A DNA stretch of 64,000 nucleotides from contig NZ_JAOBWS010000001.1 of the NCBI RefSeq assembly GCF_025245835.1, positions 434,001-498,000 on the forward strand. Direction: 5' to 3'. Position numbers and translations under genes: made by a program. The stretch comes from Rheinheimera sp. 4Y26. GTDB taxonomy: Bacteria > Pseudomonadota > Gammaproteobacteria > Enterobacterales > Alteromonadaceae. The first letter of the stretch is position 1; the number at the start of each line of letters is the position of its first letter. The notes under the pieces are model-generated. The model did not search any database. It was not told the origin of the DNA and saw nothing but the letters and a program-made list of their open reading frames with translations. Shown piece after piece: positions 11,801-21,784 of this stretch.

Positions 11801-12984
11801 CGCTGTTACTGGACCCGGAAAGTGCAGAAAAACCCGATTATGCCACGCTGGAAGCTGAAGCTTTTGCCAAACTGACGCCGATGAACTGGCTGACCGAGTT
11901 ACCGCCGCTTGAAATCAGCTGTCAGCAATGCACCATAGGCCATTTCCGACTGGGGGAGCTGAAGCTGAAAAGTGTCAGTGATGGCCAAAGCTGGACGTTG
12001 CAAAGTTTTAATAGCAATTACCAGGGCCATCGCTGGGACATTCGCGGCCAGTGGCAGCGTGATCAGCACATAGGCCAGTCCAGTTTCAGCGGTAAGCTCA
12101 GCAGCCCGTCTTTTGGTCAGTTGCTCAGTGAATACGATATCAGCAGCAGTTTGGCCGGCAGCAAAGCAGAGCTGAGTTTTAGCGATGTGGCCTGGCAGGG
12201 CGCGCCATTTCAGTGGAACCGCCACAGTCTGAATGGTGAGCTCAGCTGGCAGTTTGGCGATGGTTCTTTGTCGGATGTCAGCGACGGCGGCGCGCGGATT
12301 TTTTCGTTGTTAAGTTTAGATTCGCTGGTGCGTAAGCTCAGGCTGGATTTTCGTGATGTGTTTGCCAAAGGTTTTTTCTTCAGCAAAATGAGCGGCAGCA
12401 TGACGCTGACCGAGGGTGTGGCTTATACCAATAACACCGAAGTGATTGGCGCGGCCGGCGACATCGAGATGCGTGGTTTTGCCAATTTAAAAGCGCGGCA
12501 GCTGGATTATCAGATGAGTTTTTCGCCCAAAGTCACTTCCAGCATTCCGGTGATTCTGGCCTGGATGGTCAACCCTGTTTCTGGTGTAGCGGCTTATGCA
12601 CTGGATGAAATGTTTCAGTCGGCGGAAGTCATTTCAAAAATTAATTTTACCGTGACCGGCGATTTGGATAACCCTGTGGTGACCGAAGTGAAAAGGGACA
12701 GTAAACAAATTACCCTGCCCAAAACCACACCTGAAGCGCCCAAACCATTATTGCCGGTTGACCCGGCCGCGCCTGTGCCGCTCAAAAGGGAGTTATTACA
12801 GGAGCAGCCTGCGGCCACCAATAACGACAGCTTTCAGGCCTTACCGCTGATGATAGAGGCGAAGCCGCAAAATCAGCCAGAAGCTCAGTCAGAAGCTCAG
12901 CCGGCAGCAGATGAACCTGTGATTGAGCCTTCAGAAGCACAGCAACACCAGAGTTACCAAAGCCAGCAGGAGCCAGCCGGATGA
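8863..12984 (+). CDS. yhdP: YhdP family AsmA-like envelope protein
   Basis: 1373 aa with a GTG start overlapping the rng stop. There is one N-terminal membrane anchor (about residues 13-35), followed by a very long periplasmic stretch of amphipathic beta-strands and an AsmA/DUF3971-type C-terminal domain near 1170-1270. The tail (about 1290-1373) is Pro/Gln/Ala-rich and probably disordered. YhdP, TamB and YdbH are bridge-like proteins implicated in phospholipid transport to the outer membrane. Four-base ATGA coupling to the next gene suggests joint translation. Confidence 0.93.
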   Translation: MQKLQRFAFLCLHHGWPLLAMALVLLATVVTLLRLGLPYAEGYKTDIEQLIAERYGAKVQIGQLSAGWQSSGPALLLQRLAVQDGKGQPLLQVGETRIRLDFWGSLSSLSLKAEHFELSGLKYQLDSRQLLTQKTDNSSDEPLLGAVEQLLFRQLKNFTLVDSELRLKSEFTPDIVIAISRLAWRNEGRRHQGSGEVAIHGVTTNTSSFVLDLYGDSLAKSRGQLYLSSRELDVLPWFEQLLPQSKKLSRADINFQAWGDIEAGTLQQIQIQLAQNRLVWRHEGKTEQLSLGQGQLLWRPTATGWLLSSSALTLQSGEQSWHDLQLQLSHEQGVYSGALQQFQLSAMVPLARLLAEDLSALQSILAFEADARLTQLALRLSDNGWFLGGDFIDLTSKPVDDVPGLTGVSGHFSASKDYIRLDLTAQDGELRWGDAFSRATPYQQLTGQLEVVQQDGQWRVQIPRLALRHPQLELDAEMVLELGDKAGMTLLAELRSVPVADAQHYFPVRHMPSSVIDYLRPALISGHIPHARVLWQGAFADFPYRGGEGKFQALALVDNAEFSFDANWPDIKQMRAELLFENASMLIQSQAGLLFELELNDGVTASIPDLFHADNLLIDIQTQTRAEGVTALMLASPLSSSVGATLDYLGVDGLLDAKVRLDIGLKEAGVVARGDVDFFANNLHIKAPAVAVEQVEGRLSFINDQISSEQLKLVSQGIPLLASLKGAQQQDGYQLNLTAKGEHETGKLLALVAEPWQELGTGTAFFDWQLDIKLPDEGFTYQSTVLVDLAAAELRLPEPFGKTPADGATVLIEAKGNQQGSDITLKYGDALRFLARLEQDSGQISAALLSLGQASAQLKPGFEIELDLAKADFVPWLNLIEQQISSAGDDNNMLPPLSLVSGKVAELHLFDDVFLHKTRFNLTPANDHWLLDLTATEAKGQLKLFHDLQTQGIQANLERLALVFADQEAKDLAAAELKAALLLDPESAEKPDYATLEAEAFAKLTPMNWLTELPPLEISCQQCTIGHFRLGELKLKSVSDGQSWTLQSFNSNYQGHRWDIRGQWQRDQHIGQSSFSGKLSSPSFGQLLSEYDISSSLAGSKAELSFSDVAWQGAPFQWNRHSLNGELSWQFGDGSLSDVSDGGARIFSLLSLDSLVRKLRLDFRDVFAKGFFFSKMSGSMTLTEGVAYTNNTEVIGAAGDIEMRGFANLKARQLDYQMSFSPKVTSSIPVILAWMVNPVSGVAAYALDEMFQSAEVISKINFTVTGDLDNPVVTEVKRDSKQITLPKTTPEAPKPLLPVDPAAPVPLKRELLQEQPAATNNDSFQALPLMIEAKPQNQPEAQSEAQPAADEPVIEPSEAQQHQSYQSQQEPAG

Positions 12985-13856
12985 ACCAGAGCCAGACCTC
13001 AGCGCACAAAGTGGCAACAACTCAGTGGCGGCTGGTGGCGCTGCAAATGTGTAGTCAGCCTGATGCACAGCAAAACCTTCAGGCGATTCGCGCGCAGTTG
13101 CAGGCACTTCCCCAAAAACCAGCAGGGCTACCACAGCTGGTGGTATTGCCCGAAGGTGCTTTATGTTTTGACGGTGCGGCCGATGCCAATTTACAGTTGC
13201 AGGAGCCGTTAGGTCAGGGCCAGCTGCAACAGCAGCTGGCAGCGCTGGCGGTAGAGTTTGACACTTATTTGCTGGTCGGTACCTTTCCAACCACCACCAG
13301 TGATGCGCAGCGTTTTGCCGCCAGCAGCCTGTTGTTTTCACCTGCTGGCGAGCTGGTGGCAGATTATCAAAAGCTACATTTATTTGATGCCGCAGTGGCC
13401 GATAGCACAGGCCGTTATCTGGAGTCAGCCAAAACCCAGGCCGGCGCTAAACTGACAGTGGCCGATTTAGGCGAGCTGAAGCTGGGGCTGGCCATTTGTT
13501 ACGATATGCGTTTTCCGGGGCTGTTTCAGGCGCTTAGCAAAGCTGGCATGAATGTGCTGGCCTTGCCTTCTGCCTTTACCACAGTGACGGGCGAGGCACA
13601 TTGGCATACACTGCTCAGAGCGCGCGCCATTGAAAACCAGAGTTTTGTCATAGCACCGGCGCAAACCGGCACTCATGCCAATGGTCGTCAGACTTATGGC
13701 CACAGTTTAATTATCGACCCCTGGGGTGTGGTGCTGGCCGATGCCGGTACTGCCGTGGGGGCAATCAGCGTTGATATTGATTTACAACAAGTTTTCAGTC
13801 TTCGTCAGCGGATGCCGCTGGCTGAGCATAACCGTTTTTTAAGTGAGCTTTTATGA
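12981..13856 (+). CDS. Carbon-nitrogen hydrolase (nitrilase superfamily)
   Basis: 291 aa. The nitrilase-superfamily triad is visible: Glu58 in [10 protein letters not shown], Lys131 in YQKLHLFD and Cys173 in [13 protein letters not shown]. The closest functional class is probably the deaminated glutathione amidase / Nit1 group, a metabolite-repair enzyme, but the substrate cannot be settled from sequence. It overlaps both neighbours by 4 bp (ATGA), in the common yhdP-nitrilase-tldD arrangement. Confidence 0.88.
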   Translation: MNQSQTSAHKVATTQWRLVALQMCSQPDAQQNLQAIRAQLQALPQKPAGLPQLVVLPEGALCFDGAADANLQLQEPLGQGQLQQQLAALAVEFDTYLLVGTFPTTTSDAQRFAASSLLFSPAGELVADYQKLHLFDAAVADSTGRYLESAKTQAGAKLTVADLGELKLGLAICYDMRFPGLFQALSKAGMNVLALPSAFTTVTGEAHWHTLLRARAIENQSFVIAPAQTGTHANGRQTYGHSLIIDPWGVVLADAGTAVGAISVDIDLQQVFSLRQRMPLAEHNRFLSELL

Positions 13857-15310
13857 ATAATGCCGTCATTATGCAGACCGTTGAACAGAACCTGATTGAG
13901 GCCAGTGACTTAACTGCCGCCGATCTGAATCAGACTTTGGGTTTTCTGTTTTCACATCAGCTGGATTATGCCGATTTATATTTTCAGTCCAGCGTGCATG
14001 AATCCTGGGTGCTGGAAGATGGCCTGGTGAAAGACGGCTCTTTTAATATTGAACGAGGGGTGGGTGTACGCGCCATCAGCGGTGAAAAAACCGGTTTTGC
14101 TTATGCCGACGACATCTCTGCGGCTGCGTTAAAGCAGGCGGCCAGTGCTGCCCGGGGTATTGCTGCTGTGGGTCAGCAAGGCCAGGTGCAGGCGTTTAAA
14201 AAATCCGGCAACAGCCAGATTTACCTGCCGGTGGAGCCGCTGCAAAGCCTTGGTAACACTGAAAAAGTAGCGCTGTTACACCAGATTGAAGCTTTTATCA
14301 GAAGCCTGGATGCCAAAGCCGAACAGGTGATGGTGAGCCTGTCCGGTGTCTATGAAGAAGTGCTGGTGGCTGCCAGCGACGGTACTTACGCCTCTGATAT
14401 CCGCCCGCTGGTGCGGCTGAATTGTTCGGTGTTATTAAACGACAATGGCCGGCGTGAACGTGGCGGCGCCGGTGGTGGTGGCCGTACCGACTACAGTTAT
14501 TTTTCTGAGCTGGTAAACGGTGAACCCCGCTGGATGGGGTATGCCCGCGAAGCGGTGCGTCAGGCGCAGGTGAATCTGATAGCGGTGGATGCGCCGGCCG
14601 GTATGATGCCGGTGGTGCTGGGTTCAGGCTGGCCTGGTGTGTTGTTGCACGAAGCTGTCGGTCATGGCCTGGAAGGGGATTTTAACCGCAAAGGGGCTTC
14701 CACTTTTTCCGGCCGAATTGGTGAACAAGTGGCGTCCAAACATTGCACCATTGTCGATGACGGCACTTTGGCGCATCGCCGTGGTTCGATGAATATTGAT
14801 GATGAAGGCACGGTGAGTCAGCATAACGTGTTGATCGAAAAAGGTATTCTCAAAGGTTATATCCAGGATAAACACAATGCCATGCTGATGAATGTGGCGC
14901 CGACCGGCAATGGCCGGCGTGAGTCTTTTGCCCATTTGCCAATGCCACGGATGACCAATACCTATATGCTGGCCGGCGACTATGAGCCGGAAGAAATTAT
15001 CGCTTCGGTGAAAAAAGGCATTTATGCGCCCAACTTTGGCGGTGGTCAGGTGGATATTACCAGCGGTAAGTTTGTGTTTTCAGCCTCAGAAGCTTATCTG
15101 ATTGAAGATGGCAAAATTACCACACCGATCAAAGGCGCTACCTTAATTGGTAACGGCCCTGAAGCGATGCAGCAGGTGTCGATGGTGGGCAATGATTTAG
15201 CGCTTGATACCGGGGTTGGTGTTTGTGGCAAACAAGGCCAGAGTGTGCCTGTAGGTGTGGGTCAGCCAACCTTAAAACTCGATGGTATGACAGTGGGTGG
15301 CACTGCCTGA
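13853..15310 (+). CDS. tldD: Metalloprotease TldD
   Basis: 485 aa. The zinc-binding HExxxH motif is at His266-His270 within [11 protein letters not shown]. TldD forms a heterodimeric peptidase with PmbA (TldE), which is encoded separately at 20345. The pair processes microcin/RiPP leaders and unfolded peptides in the cytoplasm. In-frame ATGs lie at 13853 and 13862; I keep the first because of the 4-bp overlap with the nitrilase gene. A strong terminator follows. Confidence 0.96.
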   Translation: MNNAVIMQTVEQNLIEASDLTAADLNQTLGFLFSHQLDYADLYFQSSVHESWVLEDGLVKDGSFNIERGVGVRAISGEKTGFAYADDISAAALKQAASAARGIAAVGQQGQVQAFKKSGNSQIYLPVEPLQSLGNTEKVALLHQIEAFIRSLDAKAEQVMVSLSGVYEEVLVAASDGTYASDIRPLVRLNCSVLLNDNGRRERGGAGGGGRTDYSYFSELVNGEPRWMGYAREAVRQAQVNLIAVDAPAGMMPVVLGSGWPGVLLHEAVGHGLEGDFNRKGASTFSGRIGEQVASKHCTIVDDGTLAHRRGSMNIDDEGTVSQHNVLIEKGILKGYIQDKHNAMLMNVAPTGNGRRESFAHLPMPRMTNTYMLAGDYEPEEIIASVKKGIYAPNFGGGQVDITSGKFVFSASEAYLIEDGKITTPIKGATLIGNGPEAMQQVSMVGNDLALDTGVGVCGKQGQSVPVGVGQPTLKLDGMTVGGTA

Positions 15311-15330
15311 TTTGCCATGAGATGCAGCAT

Positions 15331-15357
15331 AAAAAAGCCAGCTGTTGCTGGCTTTTT
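15331..15357 (+). terminator. Rho-independent terminator after tldD
   Basis: Inverted repeat GCCAGC..GCTGGC with loop TGTT, preceded by an A-run and followed by five T. It closes the long mre-tldD operon. Confidence 0.85.
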
Positions 15358-15439
15358 GCTGTTTGGTTCAGGTGCAGGCCTGGCGAACAAAAAAAGATGC
15401 CTGCAACCAGCCGCTGACAAAGCTGCACAGCTTTGCTGC

Positions 15440-15928
15440 TTAAGGCTGAGTTTTGTCCAGCTGCTGTTGTAACTGCAAAATTTCGCCGTCCAGAGATTTA
15501 ATTTCAGTGTCGTAGGCCTGCACCACAGCGGCCATTTCCTGCGCCAGACTTTGCAGATAATTGGCGCCTGCCACTTCATTGTTTTTCACTGTCATTTGTT
15601 TGTCGCGGATGGCGTTCATTTCTTTATTACGTTCAGCAATTTTGTCTTCTTTCTTTTTCGTCAGCTGCTGAATTTTGCGTTTCAGTTGCCGCTGCTGAAT
15701 ATAAAGATCCACTTCATTCGGGTCTTTTTTTACCACCACATTCGGTTTGTTTTCCCGCTGTTGGCCCACTGTGGTGTAGTCGGTGGTTTGGGCGTCCTGA
15801 CCACAAGGAGTTTGACTAAAGGTGGTGACACCGTCTTTTTCACATTTATACACAGCGGCTTGTGCACCTGGCAGGGCGCAAGCCAGCATAAAAGCCAAAA
15901 CTTGAACTGGTTTCATAAATACAAACAT
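15440..15928 (-). CDS. DUF4124 domain-containing periplasmic protein
   Basis: 162 aa. A signal peptide (about residues 1-24, ending GAQA) is followed by a DUF4124 motif AVYKCEKDGVTTFSQTPCG with two cysteines, then a long charged coiled coil (about 75-160). An alternative start is the ATG four codons in (15916). The function of DUF4124 proteins is unknown; this one is secreted or periplasmic. It is convergent to tldD and divergent from pssA. A palindrome CAAAGCTGCACAGCTTTG at 15418-15435 lies just beyond the stop, without a T-run. Confidence 0.8.
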   Translation of the reverse strand: MFVFMKPVQVLAFMLACALPGAQAAVYKCEKDGVTTFSQTPCGQDAQTTDYTTVGQQRENKPNVVVKKDPNEVDLYIQQRQLKRKIQQLTKKKEDKIAERNKEMNAIRDKQMTVKNNEVAGANYLQSLAQEMAAVVQAYDTEIKSLDGEILQLQQQLDKTQP

Positions 15929-16183
15929 CAGGGTTGGAGGTTAGATTGCTGGCGCCGAGTATGGCATATTCCGGTCTGGCGCTTAAGTTTTTTGTCTGGT
16001 TGCTGCCGGAACCGCCGTTATTTTTCCGGAATTTCGGGCGAAAAAAAGCGCGCAACAACGCCAACCTTTTGCCTAAGCAGGCTATTTCGCACATAATAGC
16101 CCGACTATAACAACGCAGAGACTTCCGTTATCTCGCTGTCAGCCGCAACCTGGCTGCATTATCCACGAGAACAGATCGCACTT

Positions 16184-17530
16184 ATGTTACAAAATTTGCT
16201 GAACAAACGCCGTCTGGCGGCCTTATCCCGAACCGCTATTGATGCTGCTGCAGTGCAGGTATTTTGTTCTGCCACTGAATATAAAGAGCGGGTGCTGTCC
16301 CTGATAGCACAAGCGCGTCAGCGTATTGTGATCACAGCCTTGTATTTACAGGCCGATGAGGCCGGTGAACAAATTTTGCGGGCCTTGTACCAGGCCAAAC
16401 AACAGAACCCGGCACTGGATGTGCGGGTGTATGTGGATTTTCACCGGGCCCGCCGTGGTTTGATTGGTCAAAGTGGCGGCCGTACCAATGCCGACTTCTA
16501 CCGTGCTATTGCTGCTGAATATAAAGAACAAATTTTAATTTATGGTGTGCCGGTAAAAAAGCGCGAACTTTTTGGTGTGTTGCACTTAAAAGGTTTTGTG
16601 TTTGATGACAGCCTGTTTTATAGCGGCGCTTCACTGAACAACATTTATCTGGCTGAACAGCAGCGTTACCGTGCCGACCGTTATCTGCAGATCGACAATA
16701 AACAGCTGGCTGATGCATTTGCCGCCGGCCATCAGGAGGCTTTAGGCAATCTGGATGTAATTCAGAGTTTGCTGGCTCCGGAGCAGGACATCGCCCAGGC
16801 TTATAAAGGTGCACACCGCAGCTGGTTAAAACATGCCCGCAGTTGCCGTTATCCGCTTAAAGGTCAGTCGCAGCCCGGGCCATTAAATGCCAGCTTGCTG
16901 ATGGGCATGGGACGGCTGAATAACCAACTGAATCAAAGCATTCTGGCGATGCTGGCGCTGGCTGAACGCGAAGTGTTAATTTACACCCCTTATTTTAATC
17001 CGCCGCCAGTGTTGGCCAAAGCGCTGCGCAAATGTTTAAAACGGGGAGTGAAACTTTGTATTGTGGTGGGTGATAAAACGGCCAACGACTTTTATATTCC
17101 ACCGGAGCAAAAGTTTAACCGTATTGGTGGTTTACCTTATCTGTACGAAACCATTTTGCGCAAGTTTGTGAAAAACAACCAAAAATTCATTGATGCCGGT
17201 TTGCTTGATGTGCGGTTATGGCGCCATGAAGACAACAGTTATCACCTCAAAGGTATTAGTGTGGATGGTGTGCGGCATTTGTTTACCGGCCACAACCTGA
17301 ACCCCCGTGCTTTTGCGCTGGATTTTGAAAACGGCATTCTGGTAGACGACGAGCTGGGACAGCTGCAGCCACAACTGCAGCATGAGCAACAGATTATTCT
17401 GGCCAATACCAGCATCATCCGTCATTACACCCAGATAGAAATGATGCGGGACTATCCCGAGCAGGTAAAAAAACTGCTCAGTAAAATCAAAGGGGTAGGC
17501 GTCGATTTAGTGTTAAAACGGCTGATTTAA
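16184..17530 (+). CDS. pssA: CDP-diacylglycerol--serine O-phosphatidyltransferase (PssA, PLD type)
   Basis: 448 aa, against 451 in E. coli PssA. Two HKD half-sites of the phospholipase D superfamily are present: His134-x-Lys in HLKGFVFDD and His354-x-Lys in HLKGISVDG. The enzyme makes phosphatidylserine from CDP-diacylglycerol and serine, the committed step to phosphatidylethanolamine; it is peripheral on the inner membrane. It is a single-gene unit with its own terminator overlapping the stop. Confidence 0.95.
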   Translation: MLQNLLNKRRLAALSRTAIDAAAVQVFCSATEYKERVLSLIAQARQRIVITALYLQADEAGEQILRALYQAKQQNPALDVRVYVDFHRARRGLIGQSGGRTNADFYRAIAAEYKEQILIYGVPVKKRELFGVLHLKGFVFDDSLFYSGASLNNIYLAEQQRYRADRYLQIDNKQLADAFAAGHQEALGNLDVIQSLLAPEQDIAQAYKGAHRSWLKHARSCRYPLKGQSQPGPLNASLLMGMGRLNNQLNQSILAMLALAEREVLIYTPYFNPPPVLAKALRKCLKRGVKLCIVVGDKTANDFYIPPEQKFNRIGGLPYLYETILRKFVKNNQKFIDAGLLDVRLWRHEDNSYHLKGISVDGVRHLFTGHNLNPRAFALDFENGILVDDELGQLQPQLQHEQQIILANTSIIRHYTQIEMMRDYPEQVKKLLSKIKGVGVDLVLKRLI

Positions 17531-17545
17531 TCAGCCGTTTTTTTT
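17516..17545 (+). terminator. Rho-independent terminator overlapping the end of pssA
   Basis: CGGCTGA..TCAGCCG stem followed by eight T. The ascending arm contains the last sense codons of pssA. Confidence 0.85.
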
Positions 17546-17672
17546 GCTGCTGTTCTGGTGCTTGATGTTGTTGGCCTGTGTCGGGTTCCATGTTTTGTAT
17601 TGGCCGTTTCAACACTCAGTGCTGCACTGCGGCTGATATTCTTTCAGTGAAGAAAAACAAAAAATAAGGACA

Positions 17673-18743
17673 ATGATGTTGTTCGTTCAAAAACGCAGTG
17701 GATTCACCCGCCTGATGTTGTTGCTTGCTGTTTTTACTCTGCCGGTTCAGGCGGCACCTTTTGTGCCGGACCTTAAGGCGCTGCAGCAGGTATTGCAAGC
17801 CAAAGCACAGCAACCAGCCACAGCAGTTGCTTTGCTGGCGCAAGGCAATCAACTGCTGTGGAGTTATGGTTATCACCCACAGCAGACATTAACAGGTCAG
17901 CATCAGCTGGTGATTGCCTCCATCAGCAAACAAATGACCGCAGCTTTGGTGCTGCAGGCTGTAGCTCAGGAACGCTTGTCGCTGGATGCGCCTGTTGCCC
18001 ACGTGCTGACAAAAGATGCAGCGCGACTTGGCACCATTACCACCCGGCAGTTGCTGAATCACACTTCAGGCGTTGGCACTGCCGGAGCAAAGCCTGGTCA
18101 GAACTTTCACTACAGCAATGAAGGCTATCAGCTTCTGGCCCAAGTGCTGGAAAGCATCTATGCCGAACCTTATGCCGCCCAGGCAGCGCGGTTATTTCAG
18201 CGTTGTCAGATGAGCGCCAGTTTTGCGCCCACAACGGCAATACCGGTTAGTTCCGCAGTGAAGCTGGTGACAGGGCAAGCCTTAGTAAACGGGCAATGGC
18301 GGGCGGTGAACCCGGATGCTTTTGCGCTGCAGAATGTGCCGGCCGGCGGTATTGTCAGTAGCGCTGCCGATTTAATACGTTGGCAACAATGTTTGTATAA
18401 AACCGACTTATTACCGGAATTTCAGCGTATGCAGCTGGTGGCATCCGGATCCAAACGCAACAATCATCGTTGGGGTGAAGTATTTTATGGTCTGGGGATA
18501 CAAATTTTAAAGCAGGATCAGCTGCTGGAATGGAGCCATGGCGGTTATCTGCCGGGTTATATGCTGACCTTGTTATATTACCCACAGTTTGATCTGAGCC
18601 TGGTGGTGTGGCAGCCACAAAGTGGCGACGGCAAAAATCCGGCGCAGGATTTAGCCTTGCAGGACAAACTGCGTGCCGTGTTGCGGGCGCAGTTAATCTC
18701 GGCCAACACCAACAAAGCGCAAACTTCAGCAGGAGCCTTGTGA
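17673..18743 (+). CDS. Serine hydrolase of the class C beta-lactamase / esterase family
   Basis: 356 aa with a signal peptide (about 1-27, ending VQAAP). The SxxK motif is Ser83-Ile-Ser-Lys86 and the YxN motif is Tyr147-Ser-Asn149. A WSHGGYLPGY stretch near residues 288-297 corresponds to the KTG/HxG box. This family includes penicillin-binding-like peptidases and esterases; the substrate is not predictable. AAGGA precedes two adjacent ATGs (17673, 17676) and the second has the better spacing. The stop overlaps the start of the PhzF-like gene, so the two form one unit. Confidence 0.85.
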   Translation: MMLFVQKRSGFTRLMLLLAVFTLPVQAAPFVPDLKALQQVLQAKAQQPATAVALLAQGNQLLWSYGYHPQQTLTGQHQLVIASISKQMTAALVLQAVAQERLSLDAPVAHVLTKDAARLGTITTRQLLNHTSGVGTAGAKPGQNFHYSNEGYQLLAQVLESIYAEPYAAQAARLFQRCQMSASFAPTTAIPVSSAVKLVTGQALVNGQWRAVNPDAFALQNVPAGGIVSSAADLIRWQQCLYKTDLLPEFQRMQLVASGSKRNNHRWGEVFYGLGIQILKQDQLLEWSHGGYLPGYMLTLLYYPQFDLSLVVWQPQSGDGKNPAQDLALQDKLRAVLRAQLISANTNKAQTSAGAL

Positions 18744-19546
18744 TGCAACTGGCGATTTATCAGGTAGATGCTTTTACCAACCAACTCTTTAGTGGCAATG
18801 CTGCCGCCGTGGTGCCTTTAACTCAGTGGCTGGATGATGCAAAGCTGCTTGGCATAGCGCAGGAAAACAATCTGTCGGAAACGGCCTATTTGCTTGAGCT
18901 GGGTGATGGTCATTATTTTATCCGTTGGTTTTCGCCTATCACTGAAATTGATTTTTGTGGCCACGCCACTCTGGCGTCGGCTTTTGTGCTGTTTCAGTTA
19001 AAGCCTGAACTCACGGAGCTAAGGTTTAGCACCAAAGTTGTTGGCGATTTAACGGTCACAAAACAAGGCGACTGGCTGCAGATGAATTTTCCTAAGCGCC
19101 CAGCGCAGCCGGTAGCTGAGGTGCCTGCTGCTTTATTACAAGGTCTGGGTGTTGCCCCGCTGCAGATACTACGCAGTGAACAGGCCTGGTTTGCAGTTTA
19201 TCAAGACGCTGCCACTGTTGCCGCTTTAATGCCGGATATGCAACTGCTTAAACAACTCGGCCCCTGGGATGTGGTGGTAACAGCGCCAGGCACTGGTTTT
19301 AAAGAAGGCCAATACGATTTTGTCAGCCGCTATTTTTGGCCGGCCAATGGTGGTGATGAAGATCCGGTGACAGGTTCTGTTCACGCTGGTCTGGCGCCTT
19401 ATTGGGCGGCGCAGTTGGGGAAAACTGAGCTGCTGGCGTATCAGGCGTCCAAACGCGGTGGTGTGTTGCGCTGTCAGTTACAACAAGACAGAGTGCTGGT
19501 ATCGGGGCAGGCGGTGTTGTATCTGCAGGGGCAAATTCAGATTTAG
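18743..19546 (+). CDS. PhzF family isomerase
   Basis: 267 aa. The frame opens upstream at 18608, but the true start is the ATG at 18743, one base into the preceding stop, with AGGAG about 7 bases before it. The N-terminus MQLAIYQVDAFTNQLFSGN is typical, and Glu46 in NNLSETAYL matches the catalytic acid of PhzF. DPVTGSVHAGLAPYW is the second conserved block. Apart from the phenazine enzyme, most family members have no assigned substrate; no phenazine genes are nearby. Confidence 0.9.
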   Translation: MQLAIYQVDAFTNQLFSGNAAAVVPLTQWLDDAKLLGIAQENNLSETAYLLELGDGHYFIRWFSPITEIDFCGHATLASAFVLFQLKPELTELRFSTKVVGDLTVTKQGDWLQMNFPKRPAQPVAEVPAALLQGLGVAPLQILRSEQAWFAVYQDAATVAALMPDMQLLKQLGPWDVVVTAPGTGFKEGQYDFVSRYFWPANGGDEDPVTGSVHAGLAPYWAAQLGKTELLAYQASKRGGVLRCQLQQDRVLVSGQAVLYLQGQIQI

Positions 19547-19588
19547 TTTCTGCACCGGAGCTTTAGCTGTTGATGGGGTGCTTGCCAA

Positions 19589-19621
19589 TAAAAAACGCCT
19601 GAGCAATCAGGCGTTTTTTTA
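19589..19621 (+). terminator. Rho-independent terminator after the phzF-like gene
   Basis: AACGCCTGA..TCAGGCGTT stem with loop GCAA and eight T. Confidence 0.85.
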
Positions 19622-19680
19622 TTGGCAGAGTGCAGGGCCTGTTGTTGCGTCTTGCAGCACGTAGCGGCCAGCCGCCTTGA

Positions 19681-20208
19681 TTATTCTTCCAGAATAAAAG
19701 GTTTGATCAGCTGAAACAGCTCGCGGAATGCTTTTGGCGGCTGGTTTTTTTCCTGCTCTTTTTTGGCGTTACGAATAAGGGTGCGCAGCTGCTGTACATC
19801 CACCTCCGGATATTCGGCGACAAATTCAGTCAGGGCGTCGTTGCTGGCAATCAGCTTGTCACGCCAGTCTTCCACCAGATGGAATTTGCGGGTGGCGGCC
19901 TGATTGGTGTTACGCACCACAGCCAAAGCCCGTTGCAAAGGTTCCAAGTCGCGGGTGCGCATTAAGCGGCCGATAAACTGAATATGACGGCGTAATGCTT
20001 CATGTTTACGTACCAGCTTGTCAGCCAGTTGCAGCGCGTCCAGTAATTCGGCATCGAGCGGGAGTTTAGCGCGGTTGGCGGCACTTAAAGCAACCAGCTC
20101 TTCACCCAGCTCCTGCAGGGCCTGCATTTCTTTTTTGATCTGAGTTTTGCTTTTGCCTTCTTCGCGGTCCCAGTCGTCGCCATGGGTAAAATCGGTAATA
20201 TCTGCCAT
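19681..20208 (-). CDS. darP: Ribosome-associated protein DarP (YjgA)
   Basis: 175 aa from the MADITDFTHGDDWDREE start; the frame extends 86 codons further upstream, but those lie beside and into pmbA and are not protein-like. The basic, helical sequence with RRHIQFIGRLMRTRD near 90-105 is characteristic of YjgA. DarP binds late 50S assembly intermediates. It is divergent from pmbA, the same arrangement as in E. coli, sharing a 136-bp promoter region. Confidence 0.92.
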   Translation of the reverse strand: MADITDFTHGDDWDREEGKSKTQIKKEMQALQELGEELVALSAANRAKLPLDAELLDALQLADKLVRKHEALRRHIQFIGRLMRTRDLEPLQRALAVVRNTNQAATRKFHLVEDWRDKLIASNDALTEFVAEYPEVDVQQLRTLIRNAKKEQEKNQPPKAFRELFQLIKPFILEE

Positions 20209-20344
20209 AAGTCTGTTTTTTCCACCATAAAATTGCGGCAAGTATATCAAAAAAGCCCTGCTGCGTCGCATTGAAGCTGCGGCAGCATCTGCAAGGCTGT
20301 GATAAGCTTGCGCCAAAGCGTGACAAACGGAAATAAAATCAGCG

Positions 20345-21691
20345 ATGAGCAGCAATTCTCCTACCATTTGGCAAGAAATTGACGAAGTCAAAGCCGCAGT
20401 CAGCCAGGTGCTGGCCCATGCCAAACAACTGGGCGCCAGCAGCGCCGAAGCTTCGATGAACCGCACCCGGGGTTTAAGTGTCGAAACCCGCCACGGTGAA
20501 GTGGAAACTGTTGAATTTAATCAGGATGGTGGCCTTGGTATCAGCGTTTATGTTGGCCAGCGCAAAGGTTCGGCCTCAACTGCCGATTTAAGCCCGGCTG
20601 CACTGAAACGCACCGTAGAAGCGGCTATTGATATTGCCCGTTATACCTCGGAAGACCCTTGCGCCGGTGTGGCCGATAAAGACGCGCTGGAGTTTTCACC
20701 ACCGGATTTGGATTTATTTCATCCGGGGGATATCAGCACTGAGCAGGCCATTGCCATTTGTATTGCTGCTGAAGAAGCCGCTTTTGCCACAGACTCACGT
20801 ATTACCAACTCTGATGGTGCGTCTTTTTCCTCCCATCAGGGGCTCAAGGTGTATGGCAACAGCCATGGCCAGTTGGTGGGTTACCCCAGCAGCCGTCACA
20901 GTTTCAGCTGTTCAGTCATAGGTGAAGAAGGCGATGACATGCAGCGGGATTACAGCTACACAGTCAGCCGTGAATTGGGTTTATTGCTTGATCCGAAACA
21001 AATTGGCCGCGAAGCAGCGCTGGAAACTGTCAGCCGCCTCAATAGCCGCAAACTGGGCACACAAAAAGTGCCTGTCATTTTCCGCGCTGATATTGCCAGC
21101 AGTTTGTTTGGTCATTTAGTGTCGGCGATCAGCGGTGGTGCTATTTACCGTAAATCCAGTTTTTTACTGGATAAAGTCGGCCAGCCGGTGCTGTCGTCAA
21201 AAGTGAATATTATTGAACAACCGCATTTACTGCGTGGCCTGGCCAGTAGTCCTTTTGACAGCGAAGGGGTAAAAACCCGGGACCGCCAGATCATCACAGA
21301 TGGTGTGTTAAATCAGTATCTGACCACCAGCTATTCAGGCCGCAAACTGGGTCTGCCAAGTTCAGGTCATGCCGGTGGCATTCACAACTGGATGGTGAGC
21401 CACGGGGATGCCAATTTAGCCCAGCTGCTGCGTGACATGGGCACAGGTTTACTGGTGACCGAGCTGATGGGCCAGGGCGTGAATAGTGTGACCGGCGATT
21501 ATTCGCGTGGTGCTGCTGGTTTTTGGGTGGAGAACGGCCAAATTCAGTATCCGGTGTCGGAAATTACCATTGCCGGTAATCTCAAAGACATGTTTTTTGA
21601 TATAGCCGCCATTGGCAACGACGTGGATAAAAGAGGTGGTGTGTTAACAGGCTCTGTGTTGATTGGCCAGATGCAAATTGCCGGGCATTAA
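20345..21691 (+). CDS. pmbA: Metalloprotease-like subunit PmbA (TldE)
   Basis: 448 aa. It is the TldD-family partner lacking the HExxxH zinc motif, as expected for PmbA. C-terminal motifs [20 protein letters not shown] (about 372-391) and [12 protein letters not shown] are conserved. It works with TldD (13853) in peptide processing. A terminator follows. Confidence 0.96.
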   Translation: MSSNSPTIWQEIDEVKAAVSQVLAHAKQLGASSAEASMNRTRGLSVETRHGEVETVEFNQDGGLGISVYVGQRKGSASTADLSPAALKRTVEAAIDIARYTSEDPCAGVADKDALEFSPPDLDLFHPGDISTEQAIAICIAAEEAAFATDSRITNSDGASFSSHQGLKVYGNSHGQLVGYPSSRHSFSCSVIGEEGDDMQRDYSYTVSRELGLLLDPKQIGREAALETVSRLNSRKLGTQKVPVIFRADIASSLFGHLVSAISGGAIYRKSSFLLDKVGQPVLSSKVNIIEQPHLLRGLASSPFDSEGVKTRDRQIITDGVLNQYLTTSYSGRKLGLPSSGHAGGIHNWMVSHGDANLAQLLRDMGTGLLVTELMGQGVNSVTGDYSRGAAGFWVENGQIQYPVSEITIAGNLKDMFFDIAAIGNDVDKRGGVLTGSVLIGQMQIAGH

Positions 21692-21710
21692 GCCTGACCT
21701 TTAAACAAAA

Positions 21711-21734
21711 AAACCAGCTGCGGCTGGTTTTTTT
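21711..21734 (+). terminator. Rho-independent terminator after pmbA
   Basis: AAACCAGC..GCTGGTTT stem with loop TGCG and T-run. Confidence 0.8.
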
Positions 21735-21784
21735 GTTTTTCTTAAGGCCATTTTTAGCGAAGCTTTAAACGACAGTGATCTGGC

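Noticed and set aside
15551-16096. 181-codon frame opposite the DUF4124 gene
   Set aside because: Phe/His-rich shadow of the coiled-coil coding strand; the minus-strand gene has signal peptide and domain support.
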